Shown here in pieces: positions 12,581 to 13,687 of a stretch of 13,687 nt of DNA (position 1 is the first letter of the stretch; each line of letters opens with the position of its first letter). Source of the stretch: UMGS1851 sp900555605 (GTDB lineage: Bacteria > Bacillota > Clostridia > UBA1212 > UBA1255). The notes under the pieces were generated by a model. The model did not search any database, was not told where the DNA came from, and saw only the letters and a program-made list of their open reading frames with translations. The stretch is from positions 1 through 13,687 of the forward strand of contig CABROF010000067.1 in NCBI GenBank assembly GCA_902472555.1, written 5' to 3'. The translations under genes were made by a program, and so were the position numbers.

Positions 12581-13687
12581 ATGGGAATTAATTATATATA
12601 TCCAAGATATGAAGTCGTCAGAAACAAAGATCGATGCATCGCCTGCCGCGTCTGCGAAAGGCAGTGCGCCAATGAAGTGCACAGCTTTGATGCGGAGCTG
12701 GGCATCATGAAGGCAGATGAAGCAAAATGTGTAAATTGTCACCGATGCGTTTCACTATGTCCCACCCGCGCGCTGAAAATTGTAGAAACCGACCATAAAT
12801 TTAAGGAAAACGGGAACTGGACAGGCGCAAATATTACCGAGATCTACCGGCAGGCTGAGAGCGGCGGCGTACTGCTGTCCTCCATGGGAAATCCCCGGCC
12901 CCTTCCTGTATATTGGGATAAAATGCTGATTAACGCTTCACAGGTCACCAATCCTTCTATCGATCCCCTGCGGGAGCCCATGGAAACAAAAGTTTTTTTA
13001 GGAAAAAAGCCTGATCACATCTCCCGTGACGAACACGGAGAGATCATTCCGGATATGCCGTGCGGCATTGAGCTCTCCACGCCGATTATGTTTTCCGCTA
13101 TGTCATATGGCTCTATCAGCTATAACGCCCACGCCAGCCTTGCGCGGGCAGCCCAAGAGCTGGGGATTCTGTATAACACCGGAGAAGGCGGATTGCACGA
13201 GGATTTTTATCAATACGGAAGCAGTACCATCGTCCAGGTGGCTTCCGGGCGTTTCGGCGTGTATAAAGATTATCTGAAGGCAGGCGCTGCCATCGAAATC
13301 AAAATGGGCCAAGGCGCTAAACCTGGAATCGGCGGTCATCTGCCAGGAGCAAAGATCGTCGGAGATATTTCAAAAACGCGGATGATTCCGGAGGGCTCTG
13401 ACGCCATTTCACCCGCTCCCCACCACGATATCTATTCCATCGAGGACCTGCGGCAGCTGGTCTATTCCCTCAAAGAGGCTGTCGCATACAAAAAACCGGT
13501 AATTGTAAAAATTGCCGCTGTTCATAATGTGGCTGCCATTGCCAGCGGGATTGCCAGAAGCGGCGCGGATATTATTGCGATTGACGGATTTCGGGGCGGT
13601 ACCGGAGCGGCGCCTACCAGGATTCGGGATCATGTAGGCATCCCCATTGAACTGGCGCTGGCCAGTGTGGATACCCGCCCCAGGCAG
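12581..13687 (+). CDS. Split glutamate synthase, ferredoxin-FMN subunit (3'-truncated, 369 residues visible)
   Basis: The ATG at 12581 is preceded by GGAGG (12569-12573). Residues 19-29 (CIACRVCERQC) and 50-61 (CVNCHRCVSLCP) form two CxxCxxCxxxC motifs for two [4Fe-4S] clusters. From about residue 80 the protein is the FMN-binding synthase domain of glutamate synthase, with PIMFSAMSYGSIS, NTGEGG, the family signature KMGQGAKPGIGGHLPGAKI (from residue 241) and IDGFRGGTGAAP. It would convert 2-oxoglutarate and ammonia to glutamate at the FMN, with electrons arriving through the ferredoxin clusters. The frame is open to the window end and stops before the expected 3Fe-4S cysteines. A GXGXG subunit and a GltD-like flavoprotein are expected further downstream but are not in view. 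Confidence 0.93.
   Translation, partial: MGINYIYPRYEVVRNKDRCIACRVCERQCANEVHSFDAELGIMKADEAKCVNCHRCVSLCPTRALKIVETDHKFKENGNWTGANITEIYRQAESGGVLLSSMGNPRPLPVYWDKMLINASQVTNPSIDPLREPMETKVFLGKKPDHISRDEHGEIIPDMPCGIELSTPIMFSAMSYGSISYNAHASLARAAQELGILYNTGEGGLHEDFYQYGSSTIVQVASGRFGVYKDYLKAGAAIEIKMGQGAKPGIGGHLPGAKIVGDISKTRMIPEGSDAISPAPHHDIYSIEDLRQLVYSLKEAVAYKKPVIVKIAAVHNVAAIASGIARSGADIIAIDGFRGGTGAAPTRIRDHVGIPIELALASVDTRPRQ

Noticed and set aside
1..13687. CRISPR arrays, tRNA genes, insertion sequences, attachment sites or phage genes
   Set aside because: No regularly spaced repeats, tRNA-like folds, transposase or integrase motifs, or terminal inverted repeats were seen on either strand.

Overview
The window looks like a chromosomal segment of an anaerobic, low-to-mid GC Clostridia-type Firmicute. 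The evidence is the small SRP RNA gene directly upstream of dnaX, strong AGGAGG-type ribosome binding sites, surface proteins with C-terminal hydrophobic anchors followed by basic tails, and a split glutamate synthase whose FMN subunit starts with a two-cluster ferredoxin. The species cannot be named from the sequence. Both ends of the window cut a gene.

Layout. (1) Bases 1-3120 (+): the 5'-truncated gene of a large membrane-anchored extracellular protein. It carries two near-identical F5/8 type C (discoidin) modules, a Big_2-like Ig module, a TIM-barrel glycosidase-like core, a third discoidin module and a C-terminal transmembrane anchor. (2) Bases 3121-3256: convergent terminators. (3) Bases 3257-8950 (-), read right to left: SRP RNA with its own promoter, dnaX, then two ABC exporter half-transporter genes packed 10 and 15 bases apart. 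The two half-transporters have reciprocal degenerate ATP-site motifs, so they should form one asymmetric heterodimer (TM287/288, BmrCD, LmrCD type). (4) Bases 9151-10905 (-): a secreted protein with three concanavalin-like beta-sandwich modules and a TGD-type C-terminal anchor, with a likely promoter upstream. (5) Bases 10906-11445: a regulatory and relic region. It holds a frame-disrupted coding remnant on the + strand, then a consensus promoter and a compact leader RNA ending in a strong terminator. (6) Bases 11446-13687 (+): the start of a split glutamate synthase operon, with a class II glutamine amidotransferase subunit followed by a [4Fe-4S]/FMN subunit cut by the window end.

The most interesting element is the glutamate synthase leader (about 11342-11412). 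Its first hairpin has a hexaloop with A at position 1 and G at position 4, and its 3' arm overlaps the 5' arm of an intrinsic terminator. That is the architecture of ANTAR-protein antitermination targets that control nitrogen genes. Other points are an in-frame A AAA AAA slippery heptamer in dnaX placed where a -1 shift would make a short gamma-like product, the replacement of the usual ybaB-recR neighbours of dnaX by an ABC exporter, and the unidentified coding remnant upstream of the glutamate synthase promoter. No wholly new multi-gene system is evident; most genes fall in known families.
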